This document shows positions 12,556 through 24,463 of a stretch of 64,000 nt of DNA, one piece after another (position 1 is the stretch's first letter; each line of letters opens with the position of its first letter). Both the position numbers and the translations under genes were made by a program. The notes under the pieces were generated by a model, which made no database searches, was not told where the DNA came from, and was given only the letters and a program-made list of their open reading frames with translations. The stretch comes from Tethya wilhelma (taxonomy: Eukaryota; Porifera; Demospongiae; Tethyida; Tethyidae): assembly GCA_964030475.1 (NCBI GenBank), contig CAXIPT010000002.1, forward strand, positions 8,264,553 through 8,328,552, given 5' to 3'.

Positions 12556-13463
12556 AAATGTCTATCAGTGGAGTACACTTTAGATTGGAAAATTTAGCCA
12601 AAAATGCAAGTTACAAATACTGATTATTGATGCATACATTTCATTTTAATTAGTCAAAATGGCGCTATAATCCTACATTTAAACAACAATATTAATAGTC
12701 TATAGTATACAAAGCTCAGTATTGGTCATGCAGAATACACATTGAATTCAAATTATAATATAATATTATAGTCTGAAAGTCTACTGCATTGTGGTAAAAT
12801 TGATTATAGCCTATCAAGCTAGACCCTCAGTGAGAAACTCTGAACAACTTTGAAGGTTTAATTTTGTTTGACAAGATTTTTATAGTGATCAAAATTTGTA
12901 TTGTGTCTATGGGACAGTTGTCCCATTCCTACTATACGTACTACCGTAGTCTATTGGACAATCAACCCATTTCTACTGTATATACGTACTACCGTATGTA
13001 TGATGATATTTCTATGGTTCCATGGAGGCAAAGCTAAGGTCCATCTGGTTTGAGAATGCTATTAGAAAAATCAAATAATTATTTTTTCTATCTATTTCAA
13101 AATTTCAAGTACCATTGAAAAGTGCTCTTTCTCCCAGTTCTCTTGATTGGCCTTTTCAGCTTCCTACACCTTACCAGTCGAAAGTTAGCTATTTTGTCCC
13201 ATTAGAAAAGTATTGTCATTTCAAATTTCTCCAAATCACTTATATTAAATGCATGAATATAAATATTCAAATGTACACTAGCTTGCATCCTGAAAAAAGG
13301 TGTAAACAATGTAGTACTTCACAAAACTCAAACTAAATTTCTATGTATAGGTTCAATAGCATTGCTTTTGAAAGCTTAGTGTGCTGGCTTTGATTGACAA
13401 AGCCTAATTCATGCGGCAGAAAAATACAGGAGGAGCTAATGCACAATGATATTACAATGCAAC
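12556..13463. other. 5' flank of the NLR, no N-terminal domain exon found
   Basis: AT-rich. It contains two degraded HLF ends in reverse orientation, at about 12905-12956 and 12957-13005, the second ending CGTATGTATGA|T. I see no effector-domain coding exon on the minus strand, although sponge NLRs often carry one upstream. Confidence 0.45.
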
Positions 13464-14451
13464 TTAAGGTTACGGGGTACAAAGTGCAAAATCATGCATG
13501 TGAATAATTCATGAGCAAAAAAAATCTACCAAAATCTATCAACAGAACTGTATGATCAAAACTCTTCCTATTCAGAAGCACAGTAGTAGTCAGTTTGTTC
13601 TTGGAAAGTAGAAAATCTAGTTTTCATAGCTTTTCTGTCGAGTGCTACAGTGAACTACGACCAAAATAAATTTTCTGCGTCAGTTTTTTCCAAGCAGCAT
13701 GGCTGCACTATCCAGAACGCTGATTCACAGAAAACCTACCTTGGTTTTGCAGGGCCTGACATCGAGATTTTATTTCTACTTCGAATACGAAAAGTTTCAT
13801 GGAGCTAAAAAGCGCTCTCCGAAGCGCCTTATAGGCAGCTGTCAGCCAGTGTCAGGCAGCAAACTGCGGCGACCTGGATGGTTCAGTTGCTTCTTTTCGA
13901 GAAAACTCACTGTCTGGCCCTAGTCTCGCGTAGCCAGACCCCTTTCGCTCCGCCTATATGGCTCCGCGGGAAAGGGGTCTGGTGTATCTCGCATCAAAAA
14001 GTTGTGCAAATGGAATGCAATTATTGCATAACAGATGAAAAAATTTTCAATTTTTTGGGCGGGGTAAGTAAAANACAATCGTCACGTATGGTTTGACTTC
14101 TATAGATATTTCCTCATTCTTGCTCTCTAAAATAATTAATAATGCATGCATGGCTAGCTTATACTATACAGTGACCACATACTGAAATGATAATCTTAAT
14201 AAAGACAAATAGTAAAATTCAAAAAAATAAACAGTTTAGAAATGGCAGTGGGTTAAAAAGTATTGCATGGAACAAGGTTTGTCTCAATTTCGGCACATGA
14301 CTACTTCATTTTTATTTTTGATCCCTCATAAGGATCTTAAGTGTCATAAATGCAATGATACGTACAATAGTTCATTAGCTTCTATTGCATTGGCTACTAA
14401 TCAGTAGGCTAATCATGCAGTAGGCTAAGCAGTAGAGCAACACAACCAAAG

Positions 14452-14970
14452 TATTTTATTTTTTAGCCAGGCAACCAAGCTTTCAAAAGCAATGTAATTA
14501 CTTTATAGCCTTAAAGCCTCTGCACCTACCTAGCAAGTTTCAAGCATATATTTCACGAAGGACTGTGGGAGAAAACATTGGTCTAAACTCTTATAATTCT
14601 AGGGGATGCAAGTGCCCCTTTATATTACCCCCCTGACTACACCTGTCCACTGACATATGAATATTTGTATTACTCTAATGGGGCCATCCATGCCATTTGG
14701 CCCGTTCCTATGTACCCACCCATGCAGTATACTATCGTTACGAGAATGGATCAATTGACACACTAAGTCTTCGCGTGTAAACTACAAAGTGTATGGTTAC
14801 AGTTCCAGCACAATTGATTAGATTTTAGCAAATTAGGCTACATGATTTGCTCCAGTTCAGACCCTTTCTTCCTTTTGCTCTTTTACCCCCGATACTATCC
14901 CAGGCCTCCCATCACATTATTCCCTTTCCCATGTACTACATTAAAACAAATCATAGCCTGAGAGTCTAAT
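14452..14970. repeat. Dispersed repeat, copy 1
   Basis: About 500 bp is repeated in direct orientation and the same order in the 19.1-20.4 kb region: 14452-14605 matches 19125-19280, and 14605-14960 matches 20065-20395. The second copy carries about 780 extra bases between the two blocks. No coding potential is recognised. Confidence 0.75.
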
Positions 14971-15094
14971 TTATTTAGTACAATGGAGAGTTAGGATACA
15001 CTCATGATATAAACTTACCCTTTTCTTCCAGTGAACTGTGTTTGGCTTTATTCCCCACCCAGCACACAGATCGTGAGCCGAATCACATTCACTG

Positions 15095-15101
15095 TGTGTG
15101 T

Positions 15102-15135
<34 letters not shown>

Positions 15136-15147
15136 TTGTGTGTGTGC
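15095..15147. repeat. (GT)n microsatellite
   Basis: Dinucleotide run with minor interruptions. Confidence 0.95.
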
Positions 15148-15574
15148 CTGTGCCTGATTACTATATATCATCAGTGACAATGGTATTACATGCAGTTTTA
15201 CAAGGTTAACTGACTAGCACTGACTCACCTCTGAGGCTCAAATTGAGAGATTTTTATACGGTAATTGGTAACTTTCAAGATTCTGGCTGCAATGGGTGGG
15301 GACTTTCCCCTATAGCTATCCCTACTAGACACGTGACACGCATCAATATCCATAATACACCATAATAATTATAATGGTGAGTGACTGCAGATCAGTGACA
15401 AAAGTAGATGGATTAATAATTAATTTTATGTTTAATTTATCAGAAAAACTTCCAGACTTCACAGGTTTACTTGAGCAATGAGTAATGTAGCTCCATGTAC
15501 AGCTGTTAGTTACTATATATACTTACTAGCTAAGCTATTCAGATACAGTGTACCATTCATGCACACTATAATTA

Positions 15575-16555
15575 CAAGTAGTAAAAATTTCAAAAAAATA
15601 AGGACTGTAGGAATGGGCAGTGGTGTAAAAAGTATTGGAACAAGGTATGTCTCAATTTCGGGCACATGACTACTTCATTTTCATTTTTGATCCCTCAATT
15701 TATTGTCGTGGAATGTTGTGAATCATCCGTAGACGAATATATTATCACCATGCAACAGTATCACAATACTAATGGTTCATAATCTTGCCAATCTTATCAC
15801 TTGGCTAAATTTAATAGTGGAATAAAGTGTAGCAGGAAGGATTAGATTATACTGGCCATGACTAGAACACAAAAAAATGAAGTAGTCATGTGCCCGAAAT
15901 TGAGACATACATTGTTCCAATACTTTTTACACCACTGCCCATTCCTACAGTCCTTATTTTTTGAAATTTTTACTACTTGTTCATTCACTTTTTTCAACAC
16001 TACAGTGTGAAGACTGTTAGAGACTGGTTAGTCCCTACAAAAAGCTTGAGTAGCAGCTACATGTATTATAATGCTTAAGTAATTAATGCGCATGCGCATT
16101 AAATACCACGTGCACTGGATAGATATAATGACCTTTGAAATCTACTTACGAGGAGATTACTACGTTGAAGTACACGAATTTATACGCTAAGTTTCAAAGC
16201 TTTCTAGTTTTTGTTTAGGCATATTTGTGATGAAAACGAGTATCAAGGAACGTAGTTCCCTTGAAAAGGACTTACCTTGTACTGTCAAAGTTGGCTCAGT
16301 ACTTTCTGGTTCTCTGGAAACCGTGTTCAAGTAAGTCAGTTAGTACGTAAGTACGTAAGTACGTTAGAAGAACAAAAATGGCAGTATTGTGGCTTCCCAC
16401 TAACGCTCTCTACGAGTGCCCAGTGAAATTTTTGTGAGTTTCAAGCCTTGCATGCAGTTGGTAATCTGTTGGGAAGAGCCTTTGAGCAATTTTGAGGGCT
16501 TAACATTGTTTTGCTAGATTTTTATGGTGATACATATTTTGTATTGGGTCTATGA
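15575..16555 (-). mobile_element. HLF copy, 5' end cut off by a nested element
   Basis: Reverse orientation. The foldback lies at 15575-15979 and its arms differ from each other at about two sites while carrying private variants not seen in other copies (GTGGTGTAAAA, GGACTGTAG). The body then runs until the TATGGCAAGCC element begins at 16556, close to the HLF end. Confidence 0.8.
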
Positions 16556-17023
16556 TATGGCAAGCCAAACATAACAAAACCCCCTACAAAAATTATGACG
16601 TCCCCGGAAGCCGTCCTCAGTACGACCTTTTAACCTAGAGCGCGTTGTACAGCAATAAAGTCGTTTTCAGAACGACCTCCTAAAAGAGAGCACGTCCTCC
16701 AGCAATAAAGCCATTCTCAGAATGACCTCCTAACAGAGAGCACGTCCTACAACAGCAAAGCCGTTCTCAGAACGACCTCCTAACAGAGCGCGTCCTACAA
16801 CAGCAAAGTCGTTCTCAGAACGACCTATATATAATACTATACTGTACCAAGATGCACATAATTATATGCACCGAGCATGCGCACCCCACATGCAGGCACG
16901 AGTGGAAAATATGAAGTGTACACCCAAGAAGATTAATATTGGCACAGAAAAGAACGTAAGATAATAATTATTATAGAATCATTATAAGCCTGAACAAGCT
17001 TGGATATAATGTTTATAATTATA
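16556..17023. mobile_element. TATGGCAAGCC element, left half
   Basis: It starts TATGGCAAGCCAAACATAAC and carries a tandem array (about 16610-16825) of units of about 55 bp built on the palindrome GTTCTCAGAAC. It then matches in inverted orientation the right half of the complete copy at 48003-49193. An HLF insertion at 17024 interrupts it. Confidence 0.75.
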
Positions 17024-17135
17024 CAAGTATAGTAAAAATTTTATAAAAATTAGAAGTGTAGGAATGGGCAGTGCGGTAAAAAGCAATGAAACAAGGTAAG
17101 TCTCTGAATTTCGGCACATGACTACTTCATTTTCT
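17024..17135 (-). mobile_element. HLF foldback arm inserted into the TATGGCAAGCC element
   Basis: It starts CAAGTATAGTAAAAATTTTA after an A and is cut by the N at 17136. The same target in the other copy (48717|48718, opposite strand) is uninterrupted: the junction is A|T with no duplication. Confidence 0.75.
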
Positions 17136-17136
17136 N

Positions 17137-18860
17137 AGATATTCCATGTTGTACTAGCTAGGTGCAGCTAGCTAGTCTATGCATGCTCGGGCAACTCTAG
17201 TTTGAGCGCTCCTTATTATTGAGAACTGAAATTCCTGGCATATAGCTCATCAGCAGGAATTACTAAGCTTTTTAGCTTCTGAAAAATCTACGTATTTAAA
17301 GAAAAACACCCATGCTTTATACTTATACCCATAATTTTTAGAGTTACAATAGACTTGCTGTTCTTTAGATTAAGAGTACGTAAACACATACACACACATG
17401 AAAACAGGCTACTCAGCTAGGTTTCACACACGGAGGGTTAGAGGCTAAAATCCATGCCGGGCATTTTTATATATACGAAGCAACATTGTTGCCTGCAACA
17501 TGTTACTTTGTGTAAGGTATCAAAACTTATTGACAAGCAGCATGTTGAATGACCACATCAAAGGATTACATAATCAAACCACCATACACATGCATGGAGC
17601 AGCATTGTTGTATAGGTTATGTAGTCTATTATTGTCAATGCATCATTGAATCATTGTTACAACATAATATTGTTGCAACATTCTATAATGCTGCATACCG
17701 TGATTTGAAAAGACACTGATTGTTTCAGTAGGTCACAAGGTTGACTCCGATAAGTTGAAGTTCTGTCCAAGTTAGCGGCGAGGCTACAGTTGTATGCTGT
17801 CAAGACTCAGGTATCTATACAGTCGTGTTGGTTTATAGGAACTTGCACTGATCCGTGATCTATTTGGTGATGCCTCTTCAAGGCTACTTATATATAAATA
17901 CGCTGTCGATCCGCAGCAAAAAAATTTCCCAACTGCAGCGCGCGGCGCGCGCTCCACGACAATGATTCAGCAAAGGCCACAGTGCAACCGTCATGTTGTC
18001 TACGGTACCCACCATGTACTCTCCCCAGTGTTTTCCCAACTAGATCTATAGAGTACTACCGTACTGAAACTGCGATTGTCAGATTATGATATCTATATCG
18101 GAAACCAGGCGAGCCAGTGTTTATAGCAAACTGTCTAGCTGATGCAGAGTAGGGGAAGTACCTGGGACCGTCCCTTCACAGCCACAACCCATCAGTCTGC
18201 ACGACGACCTACAATTTCCCATCAGTCTACAGGACGACCTACAATTTTCAGTCACACCCGGAAATGAAAAATGCACCCGAAAGTGGCATTTTAGATAGGG
18301 AAATTTGTATGGGGAAATTTTAAGATGGCCGCCTGAAAAGCTTCTGAAACAAGTCGACATTACAAGCTATTGAGGGGACTACAGCGACATTTAACTAGCT
18401 TTCAAGGTAAAGCAACTTATTTGTACAGTGATCACCCTCATTTTAGCTATCTATCTTGAATTTGTAGGATAAGTAAGCTTGATTTGTACATGTACTAATG
18501 GCAGATTTTTGGGCCGGTTTTAGCCATTTTCACTAAAATAGTGCACTCGGTTCCCCGCGCTATTTATACATCTTCAGACTCTGTCTATAAGGTGTTTAAA
18601 GTCTCTTTTGCATGAATTTTACCATAAGATATTCAACAATACCTTTCTTTAGCTGTAGGGGCCACACAAAATTAGTTAGTTTTACCATTTTTAAAAGCTT
18701 TCAGTATCACACCTCTTACTTTGCAGAGCACTCTTTCAAGCTGTTTACAAAAGGTTAGTTGTGCCTCTTACTACTTATGATTGTCACTATCTCTAATTTC
18801 TTGTTTTGTTCATACCACAGCAGGAACTGTCTCCCCATGTTTTGATGATTATTGAGCTGT
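17137..18860. other. No gene recognised
   Basis: Low-complexity and unique AT-rich DNA. A CpG-rich patch (CGCGCGGCGCGCG) lies near 17940. A short tandem duplication (unit around CGACCTACAATTTCCCATCA) lies near 18195-18250. No protein is recognised on either strand. Confidence 0.5.
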
Positions 18861-19124
18861 GNCCTCTGCACAACTTTTTGATGCGAGATACACCAGACCC
18901 CTTTCCCGCGGAGCGGAGCGAAAGGGGTCTGGCTACGCGAGACTAGTCTGGCCCTTCTCTGTTGACAGAATGGTAAGATGACCGCCCATATCCGGTTTGA
19001 TTTGTAGCCAGCTTTGCAAAAATTGACGCAAAAATTATCTCTCTATACTTCCGCATCTAAAATAACTAGCTTTTACTGATTAGCATATTCATGAGCTAAC
19101 TGTACCCCGTAACCTTAAGCATTA

Positions 19125-20400
19125 TATTTTTTTAGCTAGGCAACCAAGTTTTCAAAAGTGATGTAATTGCTTTATAGCCTATAAGAGCTTCTGCGCCTAC
19201 TTAACAAATTTCAAGCATATTTCATGAAGGACTGTAGAGAAAACATAGATATCGTTCTAAACCCTTAATTCTATTGGGATTGCACTAGCAGGTATTTGAA
19301 TATTCATATTTGGGCAATAAATTTTTGGTGGATTTAAGTTTGGCAACTTGGAGAAATTCGCCAATTCTCACCAAAATAAACTTTGATGATCCTCACAAAA
19401 GTTTCCAGTTGTACAGTAATTCATGACTATAGAAATTTAATGGCCACCATACGAAGAAATCACTTTTTGTCTTGTATCTAGCAACTGAATCAGAGTCATA
19501 CAAAATCAATGCCAAAGTCTTGCCAATAGTATAGAAGAAGAAGACGAAGAAGAAGAAGAAGAAGAAGAAGATTCTGAAGAAGAAGAAGAAGAAGAAGAAG
19601 AAGAAGAAGAAGAAGAAGAAGAAGAAGAACAAGAAAGAAGTTTTTAGGCTATGATTTTAAGCTTGTTAAAAAGAATGAGCAAAAAAGTACCTTTAGAAGC
19701 CTTATAGTGCTAAGCGCCCATTTTTTCAAAGATATTAGCTTGCTGGGGCGTAGACAGGATTTCAGAAAAGTATAGGAGCAAAAAAATGCAGCAGGCAAAG
19801 CGCCATTGAAAATTTGTGTTACTGGAAACCACATCAACTTAATTAGGTAATTTTAGCTCTAAGACTTGCAATTCATTAATTGAACCATAGCACACGCTTG
19901 CTGGATCAAACGCTCTAGCTCTAAAGCCTTGTAGCAGCAAAGAGAAAAATTTTAATAGTTGTTCTGGATTGAACTCTGGCCAAAGATGACTACTAAACAG
20001 TGTTGCTAAAGTAAGAACACAAAAATAGTGCATTATATTAAGCAAATTTGTGAGAGAAAAAAGGGGATGCAAGTATCCCTTTAGTACCACACTGGCTACG
20101 CCACTGACATGAGTATTTGTATTACTCTAATGGGCCATCTGTGCCATTTGCCCCATTCCTATGTACCCAGTACTATTGAGAATGGATCAATTGACAAATT
20201 AAGTCTTCATGTAAGCTACAAAGTGTATGGTTACAGTTCCAGCACAACTGATTTTAGCAAATTAGGCTACATGATTTGCTCTAGTTTAGCCAGCCCTTTC
20301 TTCCTTTTGCTCGGTTACCCCCGGTACTATCCCAAGCCCCCCATCACATTATTCCCTTTCCCATAATATACTACATTTAAACAAATCATAGCCTACATAT
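19125..20400. repeat. Dispersed repeat, copy 2, with an insert
   Basis: Blocks 19125-19280 and 20065-20395 match 14452-14970. The intervening 780 bp includes the GAA microsatellite and no recognised gene. Confidence 0.7.
19538..19637. repeat. (GAA)n microsatellite
   Basis: Trinucleotide tract with few interruptions. Its complement gives a meaningless poly-Phe frame. Confidence 0.95.
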
Positions 20401-20449
20401 ATCATGTGCAGAGTCTGAGCACAATTTAGGATACACTCATGATTAACTA

Positions 20450-21439
20450 CAAGTAGTAAAAATTTCAAAAAAATAAGTAGTGTAGGAATGGGCAGTGCGG
20501 TAAAAAGTATTGGAATAAGGCATGTCTCAATTTCGGCACATGACTACTTCATTTTTATTCTTGTCAGTTGATCCTTCCTTAGGATCCTGCTATAAGTGTC
20601 GTAAATACAACGATCTGTACAATAGTGCGGTAGCTTATTATTGTATTGGTTCAAATTCCTACTAATCAGTAGGCTAAGCAGTGGAGCAAACTATAACAGA
20701 CAGGTAACTTAAACTGGACTGTTAGCCAAGAGTTGGGTATAAAAAATGAAGTAGTCATGTGCCGAAATTGAGACATGCCTTGTTCCAATACTTTTTACCG
20801 CACTGCCCATTCCTACACTACTTATTTTTTTGAAATTTTTACTACTTGTTTATTCACTTTTTTCAACACTACAGTGTGGAAATATTAGAGACTGGTTATA
20901 AGTCTTTACAAAAAGTTTGAGTAGCAGCACTACATTAAGTGCAAGAGGCTAATGCGCATGTGCATAATAATGCCACGTGGATAATGACCTTTGAACTCTA
21001 CAAGAAGATGGCTACATTGAAGTACATGAATTTATACTCTCAGTTTCAAAGCTTTCTAGTTTTTGTTTAGGCTTATTTATGATGAAAACGAGTATCAAGG
21101 AATGTAGTACCTATATATAAAAAGAACTTACTTTGTGCTGTCAAAGTTGGCTCAACACATTCTGGTTCTCTGGAAATGCTTTTCAAGTAAGTCAGTTAGG
21201 AAGTACGTACGTACGTAAGTAAGTTAGAAGAACAAAAATGGCACTATGGTGGCTTCCCCCTAGCACTCTCTACGAGTGCTGAGGAAACTTTTTGCGAGTT
21301 TCAAGACTTGCAAGCAGTTGGTAATCTGTTAGTGAGAGCATCTGAGCAACTTTGAAAGTTTGATTTTGTTTGACTAGATTTTTATGGTGACTAACATTTT
21401 GTATTGTGTCTATGGGACAGCCGGCCCATTCCTACTATA
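20450..21439 (-). mobile_element. HLF copy, nearly complete
   Basis: Reverse orientation, starting CAAGTAGTAAAA after an A. The foldback lies at 20450-20848, with arms differing at about one site. The body runs to CATTCCTACTATA, where the N at 21440 removes the last 20 or so bases. Confidence 0.85.
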
Positions 21440-21503
21440 NTCGTGGCTTCCTAGAAAAACGTTTGTAAAGTTGTTACTAGGTAAACTATGGGCGGTCCGT
21501 ATA

Positions 21504-21571
21504 TAGCCTCGTTCCCAGGCTCCCCGCCTTCCTTACGTGTAAGGTAGGCAGGGAGCCTGAGAACGAGGCTA
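21504..21571. mobile_element. 68-bp palindromic micro-MITE with 9-bp target duplication
   Basis: It begins TAGCCTCGTTCCCAGGCTC and ends with the near-complement. Almost the whole element folds on itself. It is flanked on both sides by GTCCGTATA (21495-21503, 21572-21580). It has the same ends and duplication length as the element at 60188-60323. Confidence 0.85.
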
Positions 21572-21580
21572 GTCCGTATA

Positions 21581-22440
21581 CTCTCCGTATCATAATTAGA
21601 TCATGTACAGTACATGCTGAAATTACCACAGCCAGCCAGGGGGGACTAAAAATCATTTAGTGAGAAGCGAGTAGCTAGGAAAGAAGACCCAGAAGACAGC
21701 TAATGGACTGAAGGAGGTAAGCGCTTGCTAGTAGAAAGATAGATTCTAGGTACTGTAAGTTCTAAAAACTAAGATAAGCCTCAAAATAACCTGTACGCGA
21801 TCGCCGTACAGGGAGAGACATTACCTACGAGTAGAAATCCGCTACTGAATGAAAGCGCTTGGCTTAGACAAGCATGTACAAAGCTTTAGCTTACCTTTCT
21901 GTCTATGTGCTGTAGCAAAATTTTGAGATTAGTCAGCTTATAAGTTAGAGAGAACATCGCGGAATAATAAATCATTTTTAGAGGCAGCTGCCTTGCTCAT
22001 AAATATTCGCTACGGTTTGTTGCACAGCATAGCAACTGTTCTCCGTGTTAGCAACTAAGTAAAAATGAACGAGGCTGAAACTACAGGCTATATCTCTGCA
22101 ACAGAAGCAGCTCCACCTCTCAAATTTTGCATGGAGCATGCTGAGAATGTAGCGCAGCGCATCCGTGTAAGAAAAAAATATTCGCGCAAAAACGCGAATT
22201 AAACTAAAACCGCATTTTACTCCAAAAACAATAATTTCCTAACCGGCAGGTTTTCCCTTGACAGGTCACATAATTATAGTGAACATACTGATGAGCATAA
22301 TTGGTAGTATTCGAGAGCATAATTCAATGCTTTTGTGAGCACTGGAGCATAGCATAATAACAAAAAGTTGGAGCATAATATGCTGGGTCCTATAAGCAGG
22401 TATATGTACACACCTACCTTTGCTTTAATGATATTCACAT
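21581..22440. other. No gene recognised; relict of GAGCATAAT repeats
   Basis: 22285-22385 contains repeated GAGCATAAT motifs like those inside the hAT-like MITE at 33996-34456, so it may be an old relative. Nothing else is recognised. Confidence 0.4.
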
Positions 22441-23797
22441 TACACACAAACTTAACTTACCCAGAATGTGATTGTTGTGCAACACACATACAATCATGTT
22501 TTGGTGTTGGTTAGAGCATAAGCATATGTTTAACTTGTGACCATCCAATTAAATTTTTGTCTGCAATAGTTCTAGCTTGACATGCACGTAGAGAGTCATT
22601 ATGACTTAGCCAGAGTAAAACTAGCAGAATCCTATGACTTTGTAGTCTGGCAAGCCATACTACAAGCAAGGAAAGGAAGAGTCTGGTGAATTGCATGTAA
22701 ACTACATTTGTGCCAATAACCAGAATCAGCTAGGTTATTACCACAATGATGTATCTCAAGTGAATGTGTGGGCAATACTAACATGTTTCCCTTATACTAC
22801 AGTACTATATACTGAGGCGTAAACTGTTGAAATTAGGGTCTAAAACCACTTGTGTGAAGGATTGGACTTGGACAAATTTATTTTTAGGAAGATTGTGGAA
22901 TTTATTATGGAGGATGTGGTTTCTTTATAGTTGTGATCTTTCGGCTATATCTTGTGCAATATCTAAGCTTATGCTTTTGAGTTTATTTCCTTATTTTTGT
23001 ATTTGCATGCTTGGATCAATATGGTCATACATAGGTGCTTGGCTTTACTTGTGGTTTTTCAGTTCTTATTTCCTGTATTAATTACTTTTCTTTGATGTTT
23101 TGTATACAGATTAAGTCATACTTTAGGCTACGTTTACTATAATTATAAGCTAGGAGTGGCTCGGGCCTCTGTTTTTGAATCAAACATCTTAAAACAGTCA
23201 TTAACGCTCAACTCCACGCTTGGCTCCTTTACAACTGGACTTACACTCCATACGGGTGTAATTTTGTGTCAATTGGTGCTAGACATCAAATGTACCCATG
23301 ACAACAATGGTTTTACACCTTTGGGTGTACATGCACATACGCTTTAAAATTATGCCCAAAAGGGTGTATATTTACACCCAGCTTTAACAGTGTATACTGC
23401 ATTTGCCGCTGCAGTGTACTTGTAAGTTGAAACGCTTCCTTACTATAGGATTTACATTATAGTTGTATACCCCTTAAGTGGGGAGCACTCGATGCCTGGT
23501 CAAGGGCTGCTACTATTTTGTTTGCCATTGACCCCCTGTGATCAGTCGATGACCACCAAATTTATAACCACCAATATGTTTGTTGGAGGCCGCCAGACCA
23601 AAATTCCCAAATTAAATTACTGTCAATATTTCCACATTTACGGTAAAAGATAACAATGTGTACATGCACTATTGTTAGTATGCCATGTAGATGTATACTT
23701 CATGTGGTGTGTGTACGTGTTCCAGTAGATGAAGAAAATGATAGGAGTAACTGTATTATAATTATTTTTAATAGTACTGTAATTCCTAAACAAACAT
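22440..23797. repeat. Diverged R1-family repeat DNA
   Basis: 22500-22620 and 23400-23560 resemble parts of the R1 repeat at 24464-25530. 22640-22780 matches 28880-28985 in inverted orientation. A hydrophobic 84-residue frame at 22827-23081 is not recognised and is probably chance. Confidence 0.5.
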
Positions 23798-23923
23798 TCT
23801 CAAGAACTTATACTATAATAATTATTATAATTATTATTATGAGATCATATGATAACATGCATTATCATAATTATTTTCCTTCACCTACAGTACTGCCCCC
23901 CCCCCCTTCCACTGCTATATTGT

Positions 23924-24463
23924 TTTTTTTTTTGTTTTTTTTTTAATAGCCAAATTCAGGATTACAAGAAATAGCAAAATATAGAGCTAATACTAGTCTT
24001 GCATCCTACATACACACAATATTAATACGGTTGACACAATACAATAACTGTCAATGGTGAACAAATGACATAAAAACTATAAGAAATGACAAGTATAATA
24101 TTATTAAGTGTTATGAATGATCCTCTCCACCATGATAGTTCTTGAAAGCTTTTTTGAAGGCTTGCAATGTTTCACTGCTGGTTATTGCATGAGGAAGGGA
24201 ATTCCAGACACGAATTGAGGACGGGTAGAAAGAGTAAAAGTACAAGTCAGTCCTAGCAAATGGCTGCAGCAGTGTAGACCGTGCAACTGATCTTGTTCTT
24301 CCAGCAGCAGGTGCTATATCCTCTCGAGAGGATGAAAGGGAGGAGCAGAATGAAATGCCATTTACTATACTATATAGCTGGTATTGTTTCAGATGCCGTC
24401 TCCTGACTGCAAGGGACTGGAGCTCTGCTTTCTCCAGGAGATCACTGTAGTCGCCAATCCTAT
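23924..24463 (-). mobile_element. 5'-truncated LINE insertion
   Basis: On the minus strand the coding end reads RIGDYSDLLEKAEL, then RRRHLKQY, QPFARTDLYFYSFYPSSIR and VWNSLPHAI, ending in TAA at 24111-24113. This is the classic C-terminus of non-LTR reverse transcriptase proteins of the CR1/Rex/L2 style. A 3' UTR of about 165 bp and an A-rich tail (T-rich on the plus strand, 23924-23945) follow. It sits inside an R1 repeat; the uninterrupted site is at 27660-27672. It differs from the LINE at 3656 and 30776, which has a triplet tail. Confidence 0.85.

Larger units (their letters stand above)
13922..18946. mobile_element. Element with 9-bp target duplication, nested in the TTAA element
   Basis: The left end TAGTCTCGCGTAGCCAGACC (from 13922) and right end (to 18946) are inverted copies over about 75 bp, each containing its own inner palindrome (CCAGACCCCTTT...AAAGGGGTCTGG). 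The same 9 bases, GTCTGGCCC, flank both outer ends (13913-13921 and 18947-18955). The ends resemble the TAGCCTCG micro-elements at 21504 and 60188, which also have 9-bp duplications. The interior holds other repeats and no transposase I can recognise. Three scaffold joins lie within. Confidence 0.55.
13468..19114. mobile_element. TTAA-flanked TIR element, interrupted
   Basis: GGTTACGGGGTAC at 13468-13480 is matched by its complement at 19102-19114. Both are directly flanked by TTAA (13464-13467, 19115-19118), the target type of piggyBac and Kolobok transposons. Without the inner insertion at 13922-18946 it would be about 620 bp and non-autonomous. A frame at 13699-13923 is not recognised. Joins at 14074, 17136 and 18862 mean the span itself depends on scaffolding. 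Confidence 0.6.

Noticed and set aside
14971..15180. Frame with alternating Thr-His
   Set aside because: Translation of the (GT)n tract.
19393..19632. 79-residue frame rich in Phe
   Set aside because: Complement of the (GAA)n microsatellite, not a gene.
22827..23081. Hydrophobic, Trp-rich 84-residue frame
   Set aside because: Lies in diverged repeat DNA, has no family resemblance, and resembles a chance T-rich reading.
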